A stretch of DNA of 47,185 bases from Elusimicrobia bacterium GWB2_63_16. Lineage in GTDB: Bacteria; Elusimicrobiota; Elusimicrobia; Elusimicrobiales; UBA9959. A program made the translations under genes and the position numbers. Shown in pieces: positions 8,515-16,354 of this stretch. The stretch covers positions 1 through 47,185 of the forward strand of contig MGTZ01000057.1 of NCBI GenBank assembly GCA_001799715.1, in the 5' to 3' direction. The stretch's first letter is position 1; every line of letters starts with the position of its first letter. The notes beneath the pieces were generated by a model. That model worked only from the letters and a program-made list of their open reading frames with translations. It did not search any database and had not been told where the DNA came from.

Positions 8515-11500
8515 GCAGCCATATCAGCGACCTCGAGGGGCTCAACACCGAGCTCGAGGGCTTCCTCTCCGACCTGCACGGCCGGGAGGAGTCCCTGTCC
8601 GCCCGCGTCAAAGGGCTGGAAGAGGAGCTTTCCGCCGTGCGCAACTCCGCGGCTTCCCGGCTGGAGCTGTACGCCCAGAAGGAGGCTTCCATCTCGGCGG
8701 CGCTCGAAGAGCTGCGCGGCGCCCTCACGCGCGAAAGCTCCAAGACCATTTCCCTCACCTCGGAGCGCGACGACCTGCAGCGCAAGCTCGACGCCGCGTC
8801 CCGCAAGCTGGACGAGACCGCCTCCGAACTATCGGCGCTGAAAGCCGCCGCCGCGGAAAAAGAGGCCCAGGCCAGAACCGCCGGCGCCGCCGCCGCCGAA
8901 AAGGCCGCCGGGCTGGCCGCCGAGATCAAGGACCTTAAGGCCGGCCTCGCCGCGGCCGCCGAAAAATACGCCGTCCTGCTCTCCGAGCGCGACGATCTGG
9001 CGCGCCGCCTCGAAGGCGCCGAGCGTCTGGTGGAGGTGGAAAAAGCCCGCGGCGCCGAGAAGGAGCAGCTGGTCGCTTCCGGCCGCGCCGCGCTCAAAGC
9101 CAGGGAAGAGGAAGCCGGGCGCCTGCTGCGCTCGATCGACGATCTGAAGGCGGACCTGGTGCTCGAGCGGGCCAACGTGAAGGACCGCGAGGCACAGCTG
9201 CAGAAGTCCGCCCGCCTGCGCGAGGCGGTGGAGAAGAAGCTGGACCAGGCCGCGCAGGAGAACGCGCGCTCCGAGGAAGGCTTCCTGCTCAAGATCGAGC
9301 TGGTAAAGAAAGAAATGCGCGACCAGGCCAAGCGTGCCGACGACCTGGAGCGCAAGCTCTCCGCCGCCGGCGCCAGGCTCGAGGACGCGCTTTCCGAGAC
9401 GGCCAAGGGGGAAAAGACCCTCGCCGAGACCGCCGCCGCGCTGGCAGAGAAGGAGGCCCAGCTGCGCGACGCCAACCACAAGCTCAAGGACCTCACCAAA
9501 GAATTCGCCGAGATCAAGAGCGGGGCCCTGCACGAGACCGCCGCCCGCGCCCGCGAGGCCGCCGCCGCCATGGCCGCCCGCGTAGAAGAATTGGAGAATT
9601 CGCTCGAGGAGAACGCCCTCCGCCATACCGAGAAATTCAGGGCGGTGCAGGCGGAATTGGCCGCCGTAAGGGCCGACATGCGCGCCAGGGAAGAGGAGAA
9701 TTCCTCCCTGCGCTCGAGGGAAGAAACGATTTCGAAGGAGCTCGGCGACGCCGAAGAAAAATGGAAGTTCTCCACCGCCCAGCTCAATAACGCCGCCTCC
9801 AGGCTGCGCAACGCCGAGAACGAGCTGGAAATAATCCAGGGGCGTCTCCGTTCCGTGGAAGAGGAGCGCGACAAGTTCCGCGCCGCCGCCATCAAGGCCG
9901 AGACCGCTTCTTCGGCCATGGCCGCCAGGGAGGCCAAAGCCCGCGACGGCGAGGCCGCCGGGCTGGTGGCCGCGCTCGAGGAACAGTCGGCCAAGTACAC
10001 CGACCTGCTGCGCCGCTACGACGACCTGGTGCTGCAGCGGGAGGCTTCCTCGCACGAGAAGGCCGGCCTGCGGGCCGAAACCGACTCGCTGCGCGCCGCG
10101 CTGAAAGCGGCGCAGGAAGCCCTGGACGCCGGGACCGGGGAAAAGCTGGGGGCGCACTCCAGTCATGTCGAGCGGGTGCGCGCGCTGGAGCTCGGGCTGA
10201 AAAAGAAGGATTTCGAACTGCAGGAGGCCCTCTCCGCCGCGGCCGCCGCCGCCCGGGAGACCGAGGAGCTGCGCGCCGAGCTGGAAGAAAAGGAATACTC
10301 GGCCGCCGGCGCCGCCGAGGCCGAGAAGGCCCGCTACGCCGTGCTCTCCGAGAAGATGCACAACGCCGAGAGCCTGCTCAAGAAGAAGGAATTCGAGCTG
10401 GACGAGGCCCGTGCCGCGCTCTCCGGCCTGGAGGACGAGTGCCTGCTGCTGCGCCGCAGCCGCGCCGACCTGGGCGAGAAATTCTCCCGCGAGATACAGG
10501 CGGAGAACGAACTGCTCAGGGAATCGCAGGCCCGCATAGTGGAGCGCGAATCGGTCATCGCCCGGCTCTCCCTGACCGAGGAAGCGCTGAAGAAGGAGAC
10601 CGAGGCCCTCAGGAGGGAAAAACACCAGTTGCTGACCCAGGTGCGCAAGAAGGCCTCCGGCGGGCAGTCCAAGGTGACCGAGGCCGAGCGCATGCTCTCC
10701 GAGAAAGAGAACAGCCTGCAGAAACTGAGCGCCGAACTCGAGCGCACCCGCGCCGAGAAGGCCGAGCTGCAGGGCAGGGAGAAGGGGCTGCGCGAGGAGC
10801 TCAAGGCCAAGCCCTACCGCGCCATGCTGCGCGAGGCCGAAGAGAAGCTCCTGATCAAGGAGAAGATGCTGGCCGATATGAGTTCGCGCATGAAGCGGAT
10901 CGGCAAGGATTTCGAAGAGCTCAAAACGCGCGGGCAGAGCGCCGGCGCCCCCGGCTATATGCCGGATTTCGAGGAGCTGGTGGCCGGAGTGGCGCACCAG
11001 ATAGCCAATTCCATCAGCATCATCCGCAGCCACGCGGAATTCTGCGCGGAGGCTCCCGACGCCGATGGCGCCAGGGAATCCCTGGACGTGATCGTGCGCA
11101 ATATCGTCAACCTGCAGAAGAAGATAGACATTATAATGAGCTTCTCGCGCCCTGTCATCCCGCAGCGCTCGCCGGAACGCCTGCGCGCCGTGGTCGAGGA
11201 GGTCATCGACGGCCTGCGCGCGGCCGGAAAACTGGAAAAGATCGGAGTGCAGCTGAAAGGCGGCGAAAAAACAAGACCGCTCAGCATGGACCGCGTGCGC
11301 TTCGCCTCCGCGGCCGAACAGCTGCTGCTCAACGCGGCCGAGGCCATGCCCGACGGCGGCGAGATCTCCGTAGTTATCTCCGGGGCCGGCGGCAGGCAGC
11401 GCCTGGAGGTCTCCGATACCGGGCCCGGCATCGAGAAAAAGAACCTGGGCCCCGCTTTCCACCCGTTCTTCACCACCAAACCCGGCAAGATGGGGCTCGG

Positions 11501-11609
11501 CCTTACGCTGGCGCGCAACGTGGCCAGGGCCCACGGCGGATCGCTGGAGCTGCATTGCGAGCCTGGTAAAGGCGTCCGCGCGGTCCTGGACCTGCCGGAA
11601 GTTTCTTGA
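8499..11609 (+). CDS. coiled-coil histidine kinase (cytoplasmic)
   Basis: Of 1036 residues, roughly the first 810 are continuous coiled coil; the C-terminal 220 form an NtrB-like histidine kinase core. The H-box is GVAHQIANSI with the phospho-acceptor His at 833, the N-box is LLLNAAEAMP (Asn 945), the G1 box is DTGPGIE (Asp 973), and FFTTKPGKMGLGL covers the F and G2 boxes. The acidic residue that usually follows the His is Gln here. There is no signal peptide, transmembrane helix, PAS, GAF or HAMP, so the coiled coil is the only candidate sensor or localisation element. A receiver protein starts 10 nt after the stop and is the likely phosphoryl acceptor. Catalytic assignment is firm; the signal is unknown. 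Confidence 0.9.
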   Translation: MEEQVSSHISDLEGLNTELEGFLSDLHGREESLSARVKGLEEELSAVRNSAASRLELYAQKEASISAALEELRGALTRESSKTISLTSERDDLQRKLDAASRKLDETASELSALKAAAAEKEAQARTAGAAAAEKAAGLAAEIKDLKAGLAAAAEKYAVLLSERDDLARRLEGAERLVEVEKARGAEKEQLVASGRAALKAREEEAGRLLRSIDDLKADLVLERANVKDREAQLQKSARLREAVEKKLDQAAQENARSEEGFLLKIELVKKEMRDQAKRADDLERKLSAAGARLEDALSETAKGEKTLAETAAALAEKEAQLRDANHKLKDLTKEFAEIKSGALHETAARAREAAAAMAARVEELENSLEENALRHTEKFRAVQAELAAVRADMRAREEENSSLRSREETISKELGDAEEKWKFSTAQLNNAASRLRNAENELEIIQGRLRSVEEERDKFRAAAIKAETASSAMAAREAKARDGEAAGLVAALEEQSAKYTDLLRRYDDLVLQREASSHEKAGLRAETDSLRAALKAAQEALDAGTGEKLGAHSSHVERVRALELGLKKKDFELQEALSAAAAAARETEELRAELEEKEYSAAGAAEAEKARYAVLSEKMHNAESLLKKKEFELDEARAALSGLEDECLLLRRSRADLGEKFSREIQAENELLRESQARIVERESVIARLSLTEEALKKETEALRREKHQLLTQVRKKASGGQSKVTEAERMLSEKENSLQKLSAELERTRAEKAELQGREKGLREELKAKPYRAMLREAEEKLLIKEKMLADMSSRMKRIGKDFEELKTRGQSAGAPGYMPDFEELVAGVAHQIANSISIIRSHAEFCAEAPDADGARESLDVIVRNIVNLQKKIDIIMSFSRPVIPQRSPERLRAVVEEVIDGLRAAGKLEKIGVQLKGGEKTRPLSMDRVRFASAAEQLLLNAAEAMPDGGEISVVISGAGGRQRLEVSDTGPGIEKKNLGPAFHPFFTTKPGKMGLGLTLARNVARAHGGSLELHCEPGKGVRAVLDLPEVS

Positions 11610-11619
11610 TAGGGGAACT

Positions 11620-12831
11620 ATGTCACGAATCCTTATTGTCGACGACGAACCTGACATGCGCCTGGCGGTGCGCAATGTCCTCAAGCTGCGCGGCTATGAG
11701 ATCGCCGAGGCCGGCGACGGCCCGGCGGCGCTGGCTATAGCCAGGGAAAGCCGGCCCGACCTGGTGCTGCTGGACATGCGCCTGCCCGGCATGGACGGCA
11801 TAGAGGTGCTGGAAGGCCTGAAGAAGATAGACGATTCGGTGCCCGTGGTGATGATCACCGGCTACGGGCATATACAGTCCGCCGTGGACGTGATGAAACT
11901 GGGCGCCAGCGAGTACCTGCAGAAACCTTTCGAGAACGCGCAGCTGGTGGAGACCGTGAAGCGCTTCGTCCATGGCCCCGTCAGGCGCCCGGCCCCGAAG
12001 CCGCAGCCGCGGCCCGAGCCCGAGGCCGCGCCTCTGCCCGCGACCGAACCCCTGCCCGAGGCCGCCCCGGCCCCGGTATTGTCCCCCGCGAAGAAGGGCC
12101 TGTTCTTCCCGCTGGCCGCCGCGCTGGCCGTGCTGCTCGCCGCTGTCGGCGTCTACCGCCTGGCTTCCGGCAGCCAGAGCGGTTATTACCGCGAATATCC
12201 CGGCGTTCCCGCCAACATCTCCTCGCTGGTCTGGTCCGGCGGCAAGCTGTTCGCCGGCGACTGGCTGGCGCAGTCCGTGTACCTTTATTCGGCCGACAAG
12301 GACGGCCTCCGGCAGGAGCAGGCTTTCCCGCTGGACAAGACGCATATCAGCGGCCTGGCCGCGGCCGGGGACGTGCTTTATGTGGCCGACTCCTGGCGCA
12401 AGGTCATAGAGGCGCGCCGCATCGCCCCGGGGCTGCCGCTCATCGCCACCTTCCCGGCCCCGGGTAAGGTCAGCGCCCTGTTCTACGACGGAGAGTATCT
12501 CTGGACCTGCGACAGTTCCGGCAACGCCGTGCTGCGCCGCCCCGACTCGGAGCTGACGCCGGCGGTTTCCTTCAGGCTGCCCGAGAAGCCCGACCAGATC
12601 TTCAAGGATAAGGACCATCTGTGGACGGCCGTGTCTTCCACCGGCAAGGTCTACCGCCACAAGCTCGATGACAGTCTCTCGCTGGACGCGGTCTTCACGC
12701 TGAAGACGGCGAGGCCCGGCTATCCGCTGTCCGCCTTCGCCTGGCGCGAGGGCAGGTTCTGGTTCGCCCGCGACGGCTTGGGCGTGGTGTTCGAGGCCGG
12801 CAAAGGCGAACTGGTAGAACGGCCCGAATAG
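11620..12831 (+). CDS. response regulator receiver fused to TM helix and propeller-like domain
   Basis: Residues 1-118 are a complete receiver domain: acidic pair D8/D9, phospho-acceptor D52 (LVLLDMRLPGMDG), T80 (MITGYG) and K102 (LQKPF). A Pro/Ala-rich linker (about 120-156) leads to one hydrophobic segment at 160-180. The remainder (about 190-403) has five blade-like repeats, each with a hydrophobic strand, a G/D turn and an (L/F)(Y/W)-containing strand (for example GGKLFAGDW, GDVLYVADS, GEYLWTCDS, KDHLWTAVS, EGRFWFARD), as in NHL/SMP-30-like propellers. There is no DNA-binding output domain. With a cytoplasmic receiver, the propeller would lie outside the inner membrane. It follows the kinase gene with AGGGGA as ribosome site, so the pair is most likely cognate. 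Confidence 0.88.
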   Translation: MSRILIVDDEPDMRLAVRNVLKLRGYEIAEAGDGPAALAIARESRPDLVLLDMRLPGMDGIEVLEGLKKIDDSVPVVMITGYGHIQSAVDVMKLGASEYLQKPFENAQLVETVKRFVHGPVRRPAPKPQPRPEPEAAPLPATEPLPEAAPAPVLSPAKKGLFFPLAAALAVLLAAVGVYRLASGSQSGYYREYPGVPANISSLVWSGGKLFAGDWLAQSVYLYSADKDGLRQEQAFPLDKTHISGLAAAGDVLYVADSWRKVIEARRIAPGLPLIATFPAPGKVSALFYDGEYLWTCDSSGNAVLRRPDSELTPAVSFRLPEKPDQIFKDKDHLWTAVSSTGKVYRHKLDDSLSLDAVFTLKTARPGYPLSAFAWREGRFWFARDGLGVVFEAGKGELVERPE

Positions 12832-12840
12832 CCCGCCGCT

Positions 12841-12884
12841 CCGGCAATAAAAAACCCCGCCGAGGCGGGGTTCTTTATTGCCGG
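12841..12884. terminator. bidirectional rho-independent terminator
   Basis: CCCCGCC/GGCGGGG stem flanked by AATAAAAA on the left and TTCTTTATT on the right, inside a longer CCGGCAATAA/TTATTGCCGG repeat. It lies between the convergent receiver gene and the first pilin gene and can serve both. Confidence 0.9.
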
Positions 12885-12894
12885 GGAGCTTCCG

Positions 12895-13353
12895 TTAATC
12901 TATCAGGTCAAGGGTGCAGTTGGCCGCGCCCGCGCCGCCGCAGGTCATGTCGCCGGTGGTGCCGTTGTAGATGATGGAGTAGCCGCCGTTGTACCTGGCC
13001 GCTACGGCCGGGGGGGTGGTCCTGGTGGCGGTGACGGTGTAGGAGGTGCCGGCGAGGGCCATGGTGAAGGAGTAATACTTCATCGGGCAGGCCGCGGCGG
13101 TGGTGCAGTCGCCGCCGTTCTTGTCCTTGAGGGTGATGTCCATGGTGCCGAAGTTGTTGGTGTACACGCCGTTGCGGGCGAGGGCGCGTTCCTGGGCGGC
13201 CCTGATGCTGGTGAAGATGTTCTGGGCTTCGGAGACGCGGGACTTCTCGACCACCTTGAAGTACTGCGGGATGGCGATAGAGGCCAGGATGCCTATGATG
13301 AGCACGACTACCAGCAGCTCTATCAGCGTGAAACCTTTCTTGACGTTCTTCAT
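12895..13353 (-). CDS. type IV prepilin-like protein, copy A
   Basis: The product has 152 residues with a classic class III leader: MKNVKKG cleaved before F8, Glu at mature position +5 (E12), and a 20-residue hydrophobic helix (FTLIELLVVVLIIGILASIA). The globular part has four Cys (GDCTTAAAC and MTCGG...ANC) that could form two disulfides. PilD-type peptidase would process it and a pilus or type II-like assembly machine would polymerise it; pilT lies 4.2 kb away. It is about 93% identical to copy B. Differences cluster at NNFGTMD versus TSFGAID and at the C-terminus. It may be a major pilin or a pseudopilin; the sequence alone does not decide. Confidence 0.9.
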   Translation of the reverse strand: MKNVKKGFTLIELLVVVLIIGILASIAIPQYFKVVEKSRVSEAQNIFTSIRAAQERALARNGVYTNNFGTMDITLKDKNGGDCTTAAACPMKYYSFTMALAGTSYTVTATRTTPPAVAARYNGGYSIIYNGTTGDMTCGGAGAANCTLDLID

Positions 13354-13408
13354 GATTTGCTTTTATTCCTTTGACCTGGGCTCTGCCCGGGCCGCTCAAT
13401 TCGGGAAA

Positions 13409-13437
13409 AGTATATCAAAACTCCCGTCGGGGCGCAA
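13409..13437 (-). promoter_or_regulatory. sigma70-type promoter of pilin copy A
   Basis: On the minus strand, TTGCGC (-35), 17 bases, TATACT (-10), giving a leader of roughly 45-50 nt. The hexamers and spacing are the same as upstream of pilin copy B although the spacer sequences differ. Confidence 0.75.
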
Positions 13438-13462
13438 TCCCGGCATGGCGGCCTGCGCCTGG

Positions 13463-13501
13463 CCAAATAAAGAACCCCGCCGGAGCGGGGTTCTTTATTG
13501 G
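13463..13501. terminator. rho-independent terminator after pilin copy B
   Basis: Symmetrical stem AAAGAACCCCGC/GCGGGGTTCTTT with A- and T-runs. It ends pilin B on the minus strand and is closely similar to the terminator of copy A, as expected if the whole unit was duplicated. Confidence 0.88.
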
Positions 13502-13515
13502 CGTGCCTCGACGGG

Positions 13516-13974
13516 TTACTCTATGAGGTCGGTGGTGCAGTTGGCCGCGCCCGCGCCGCCGCAGGTCATGCCGCCGGTGAGGCCGTTGTAGATGATGGAG
13601 TAGCCGCCGTTGTACCTGGCCGCTACGGCCGGGGGGGTGGTCCTGGTGGCGGTGATGGTGTAGGAGGTGCCGGCGATGGCCATGGTGAAGGAATAATACT
13701 TCATCGGGCAGGCCGCGGCGGTGGAGCAGTCTCCGCCGTTCTTGTCCTTGAGGGTGATGTCGATGGCGCCGAAGCTGGTGGTGTACACGCCGTTGCGGGC
13801 GAGGGCGCGTTCCTGGGCGGCCCTGATGCTGGTGAAGATGTTCTGGGCTTCGGAGACGCGGGACTTCTCGACTACCTTGAAGTACTGCGGGATGGCGATG
13901 GAAGCCAGGATGCCTATGATGAGCACGACTACCAGCAGCTCTATCAGCGTGAAACCTTTCTTGACGTTCTTCAT
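13516..13974 (-). CDS. type IV prepilin-like protein, copy B
   Basis: This is a second 152-residue prepilin in tandem with copy A: identical leader, hydrophobic helix and Cys pattern, 11 substitutions elsewhere by eye. An upstream in-frame ATG would add 22 residues, but MKNVKKGFTLIEL is the start that gives a normal prepilin leader and matches copy A. It has its own promoter and terminator, so each copy is an independent unit. Two near-identical pilins side by side could serve gene dosage, recombination-based variation, or a mixed pilus; nothing in the sequence distinguishes these. Confidence 0.9.
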   Translation of the reverse strand: MKNVKKGFTLIELLVVVLIIGILASIAIPQYFKVVEKSRVSEAQNIFTSIRAAQERALARNGVYTTSFGAIDITLKDKNGGDCSTAAACPMKYYSFTMAIAGTSYTITATRTTPPAVAARYNGGYSIIYNGLTGGMTCGGAGAANCTTDLIE

Positions 13975-14031
13975 AATTGTTGTGTTTCCCCTTTTTAATT
14001 TGTCTTGCAGAACCCAGTCTGACCTGAAAAA

Positions 14032-14060
14032 AGTATACAAATATGCCGCACCCCGCGCAA
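14032..14060 (-). promoter_or_regulatory. sigma70-type promoter of pilin copy B
   Basis: TTGCGC, 17-base spacer and TATACT on the minus strand, ending about 58 bases before the pilin start codon. It lies directly downstream of the tRNA-Lys gene. Confidence 0.75.
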
Positions 14061-14067
14061 TACGGAG

Positions 14068-14142
14068 TGGTGCGCCCGGCGCGATTCGAACGCGCGGCCA
14101 CCCGCTTAAAAGGCGGATGCTCTACCACTGAGCTACGGGCGC
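14068..14142 (-). tRNA. tRNA-Lys(TTT)
   Basis: A complete 75-nt cloverleaf: acceptor GCGCCCG/CGGGCGC, D-stem GCTC/GAGC, anticodon loop CTTTTAA giving TTT, T-loop TTCGAAT, discriminator A and an encoded CCA. The other three tRNAs in the window lack an encoded CCA. Confidence 0.95.
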
Positions 14143-14209
14143 AAAACTCCTTACCGCTTTTCAATTATACAAAAAAAGCCCGGCGAAACAAGAACCCTGC
14201 GGCGCGGCT

Positions 14210-14239
14210 TTGTTTACGGGAGCGACTTTAGCATATAAT
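14210..14239 (+). promoter_or_regulatory. promoter of the ftsQ-ftsA-ftsZ-pilT cluster, apparently leaderless
   Basis: A perfect TATAAT at 14234-14239 lies seven bases before the ATG of the FtsQ-like gene, so transcription should begin at or next to the start codon. A poor -35 (TTGTTT) is 18 bases upstream. No Shine-Dalgarno sequence lies between the -10 box and the ATG. Confidence 0.6.
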
Positions 14240-14246
14240 ATACGCC

Positions 14247-15083
14247 ATGGCGGCAAAGCGAAAATTCAAGGTGCGCGTGCGCGGCAAGGTGCGCAACCAG
14301 CTGCTGCGCCGCGGCGGCGTGGCCGCCGGCGTTACCGCCGGCCTGCTGGCCGCCGCCTGGCTGGCGGGCTACGCGGTGAAGAATTCCAGGGCTTTCATCG
14401 AGAGCCGCCTGCAGTTCAGGCCCGAGGCCGTCGACGTGGCCTGCGCCTCCGCCGAGGCGCTGGGCTCGATCAGGGAACTGGCCGCCGCCGCCGTTAAAAA
14501 GCCCCTGAACTCCGGGCGCGCCGCCGAACTGGCCGCCGAGATAAAGCGCCGGCACCCCGGGCTCGCGTCGGTCAGCGTCTCCAGGAATTTCCTCACCCGC
14601 AAAGCCTCCATCGAGGCCGAGCCCGAGGAAGTCGTGGCGCAGGTCCTCGCCGGCGGGGCCACGGCCTACCTCGGCGTTACGGGGCGCATGATGGACGAGA
14701 ACCTTTCCGGCGCCGGCGAGGCGCCTTTCGCCGTGGAGCTGCGCGGGGCGCCGGGCGCGGCGCCGGAGCTCGCGGCTTTCCTGGCCGAGCTCAAGCCGCT
14801 GGCCGGGCTATTCTACGCGGAGCCGGCCCGGCTCGCCTGCGACGGCGCCGGCCGGGACTGCAGCCTGTGGCTGCGGGACGGTTCGGTGGCCCTCTGGGGG
14901 AGATTTGAATTCACGCGTTTAAAAATATTAAGATTGAATGAAGTCATGAACGACGCCCTGGCCAAATCCGGGGGCCCGCTGCGCGCGGACCTGCGGAGCT
15001 TCAGGGAAGGAAAAATTTTCGTTTCCGCATTAAAACAGGCGGCCCCGTCCAAGCGGACAAAGGCCGCCGGCGCCTATCGGTAG
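14247..15083 (+). CDS. ftsQ: FtsQ-like cell division protein
   Basis: The 278-residue protein has a basic N-terminus (MAAKRKFKVRVRGKVRNQLL), one transmembrane helix at about residues 25-43 and an extracytoplasmic remainder, which is the FtsQ/DivIB topology. The middle resembles a POTRA-like segment followed by a beta domain (RRHPGLASVSVSRNFLTRKASIEAEPEEVVA), weakly conserved as in other FtsQ proteins. Position directly upstream of ftsA and ftsZ is the strongest argument. FtsQ links the early Z-ring to late division proteins. The symbol rests on context more than on motif identity. Confidence 0.75.
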   Translation: MAAKRKFKVRVRGKVRNQLLRRGGVAAGVTAGLLAAAWLAGYAVKNSRAFIESRLQFRPEAVDVACASAEALGSIRELAAAAVKKPLNSGRAAELAAEIKRRHPGLASVSVSRNFLTRKASIEAEPEEVVAQVLAGGATAYLGVTGRMMDENLSGAGEAPFAVELRGAPGAAPELAAFLAELKPLAGLFYAEPARLACDGAGRDCSLWLRDGSVALWGRFEFTRLKILRLNEVMNDALAKSGGPLRADLRSFREGKIFVSALKQAAPSKRTKAAGAYR

Positions 15084-15106
15084 ACGGTTTCTGTCGGGAG
15101 CATCAT

Positions 15107-16339
15107 ATGGGAAAATCCGAGATCATCGCCGGGCTTGACATGGGGTCGGGCCGGGTAACCTGCGTAATAGCCGAGCGCGACGACGAGCACAACAAACTCC
15201 GCGTCCTCGCCGGCGCCAGCGTGCCCTGCCGCGGGCTCAAGGGCGGCGTCGTCGTGAACATCGAGGAGGCCGCCAGCGCCGTGGAGCGCGTGATGGACGC
15301 CGCCGAGGGCAAGGCCAACGAGGTGGTCGGCGAGGTCTATCTGGGCGTGCGCGGCGCGCACATCCAGGCTTTCGACAGCAAGGGCGCCTACAACATCGCC
15401 CGCACCGACAAGGAGATCACCAGCGAGGACGTGGCCAACGTCATCGAAACCGCCAAAGCTTTCCAGCTTTCCCCGGACCGCGAGATCCTGCACGTGATCC
15501 CGCAGGGCTTCTCCCTCGACCGCCAGCGCGGCGTGCCCAACCCGATAGGCATGGAGGGGTCGCTCCTCGAGGTCGGGGTGCACATCATCACCGCCTCGAG
15601 CCCCGCCATCAATAACCTGGTCAAATCCGTCTCCAAGGGCGGCTTCCGCGTGGTGGCCCCCATCTACACGCTGCTCGCCGTCGGCGAGCTCGTGGTTTCC
15701 GAGGAAGAGAAGGAGCTGGGCTGCCTGCTGATAGACGCCGGCGGCCAGACCACTTCTATCGCTATCTACTCCGAGGGCGGCATCCATTTCTCGCGCGAGA
15801 TCCCGATAGGCGGCGACAGCATCACCCGCGACATCGCCTACGGCCTGGGCACCAAGATCGACTCCGCCCAGGAGATCAAGGAGAAGTACGGCGCCGTGCT
15901 CTCCAAGATCATCGAGGACGACAAGCCGATCGTCATCACCAAGCTCGACGGCCGCACCAAGAAGGAAGTGAAGCCCCGCGAGCTGCTGGATTTTATCCAG
16001 CCCCGCGCCGAGGAGATCTTCGAGAAGATCAGCCAGTCGGTGCAGGCCTCCAGCTACCCGGACCTCCCTGGCGGCGCCATCCTCACCGGCGGCGGCGCGC
16101 TGATGCGCGGCATGCCCGAGGCGGCCGAGGTGATGCTGGACCTCAACCAGTCCAGGCTGGGCCTGCCGGCCCAGGAGATCCTGCAGTGCCCCGAGGAGTA
16201 CATGACGCAGGCCTACACCGGCGCGCTGGCGCTGGTCTGCTACCCGTACCTGAAGAACTGGACCGCCGACGTCTCCGCTCCGGCCCGCAACGGCTCGATG
16301 GAGAAAAAATTCTGGCGCTGGCTCAAGGACATGTTCTAG
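15107..16339 (+). CDS. ftsA: cell division protein FtsA
   Basis: The 410-residue actin-like ATPase shows the phosphate-1 motif (IIAGLDMGSGRVTCV, residues 6-20), the FtsA-specific 1C region, the phosphate-2 motif LLIDAGGQTTSIAIY and the adenosine motif GGAILTGGGALMRGM. It ends in an amphipathic membrane-targeting helix (EKKFWRWLKDMF). FtsA tethers FtsZ to the inner membrane and recruits the divisome. The gene lies 23 bases after ftsQ and 15 bases before ftsZ. Confidence 0.97.
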   Translation: MGKSEIIAGLDMGSGRVTCVIAERDDEHNKLRVLAGASVPCRGLKGGVVVNIEEAASAVERVMDAAEGKANEVVGEVYLGVRGAHIQAFDSKGAYNIARTDKEITSEDVANVIETAKAFQLSPDREILHVIPQGFSLDRQRGVPNPIGMEGSLLEVGVHIITASSPAINNLVKSVSKGGFRVVAPIYTLLAVGELVVSEEEKELGCLLIDAGGQTTSIAIYSEGGIHFSREIPIGGDSITRDIAYGLGTKIDSAQEIKEKYGAVLSKIIEDDKPIVITKLDGRTKKEVKPRELLDFIQPRAEEIFEKISQSVQASSYPDLPGGAILTGGGALMRGMPEAAEVMLDLNQSRLGLPAQEILQCPEEYMTQAYTGALALVCYPYLKNWTADVSAPARNGSMEKKFWRWLKDMF

Positions 16340-16354
16340 GCCGGCGGCACTTCT

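Noticed and set aside
8829-11684. Antisense frame of 951 codons opposite the histidine kinase
   Set aside because: Same cause; the kinase motifs on the + strand are unambiguous.
13415-14164. Arg/His-rich frames over the pilin genes
   Set aside because: They are frame-shifted shadows of the pilins; both copies show the same pattern.
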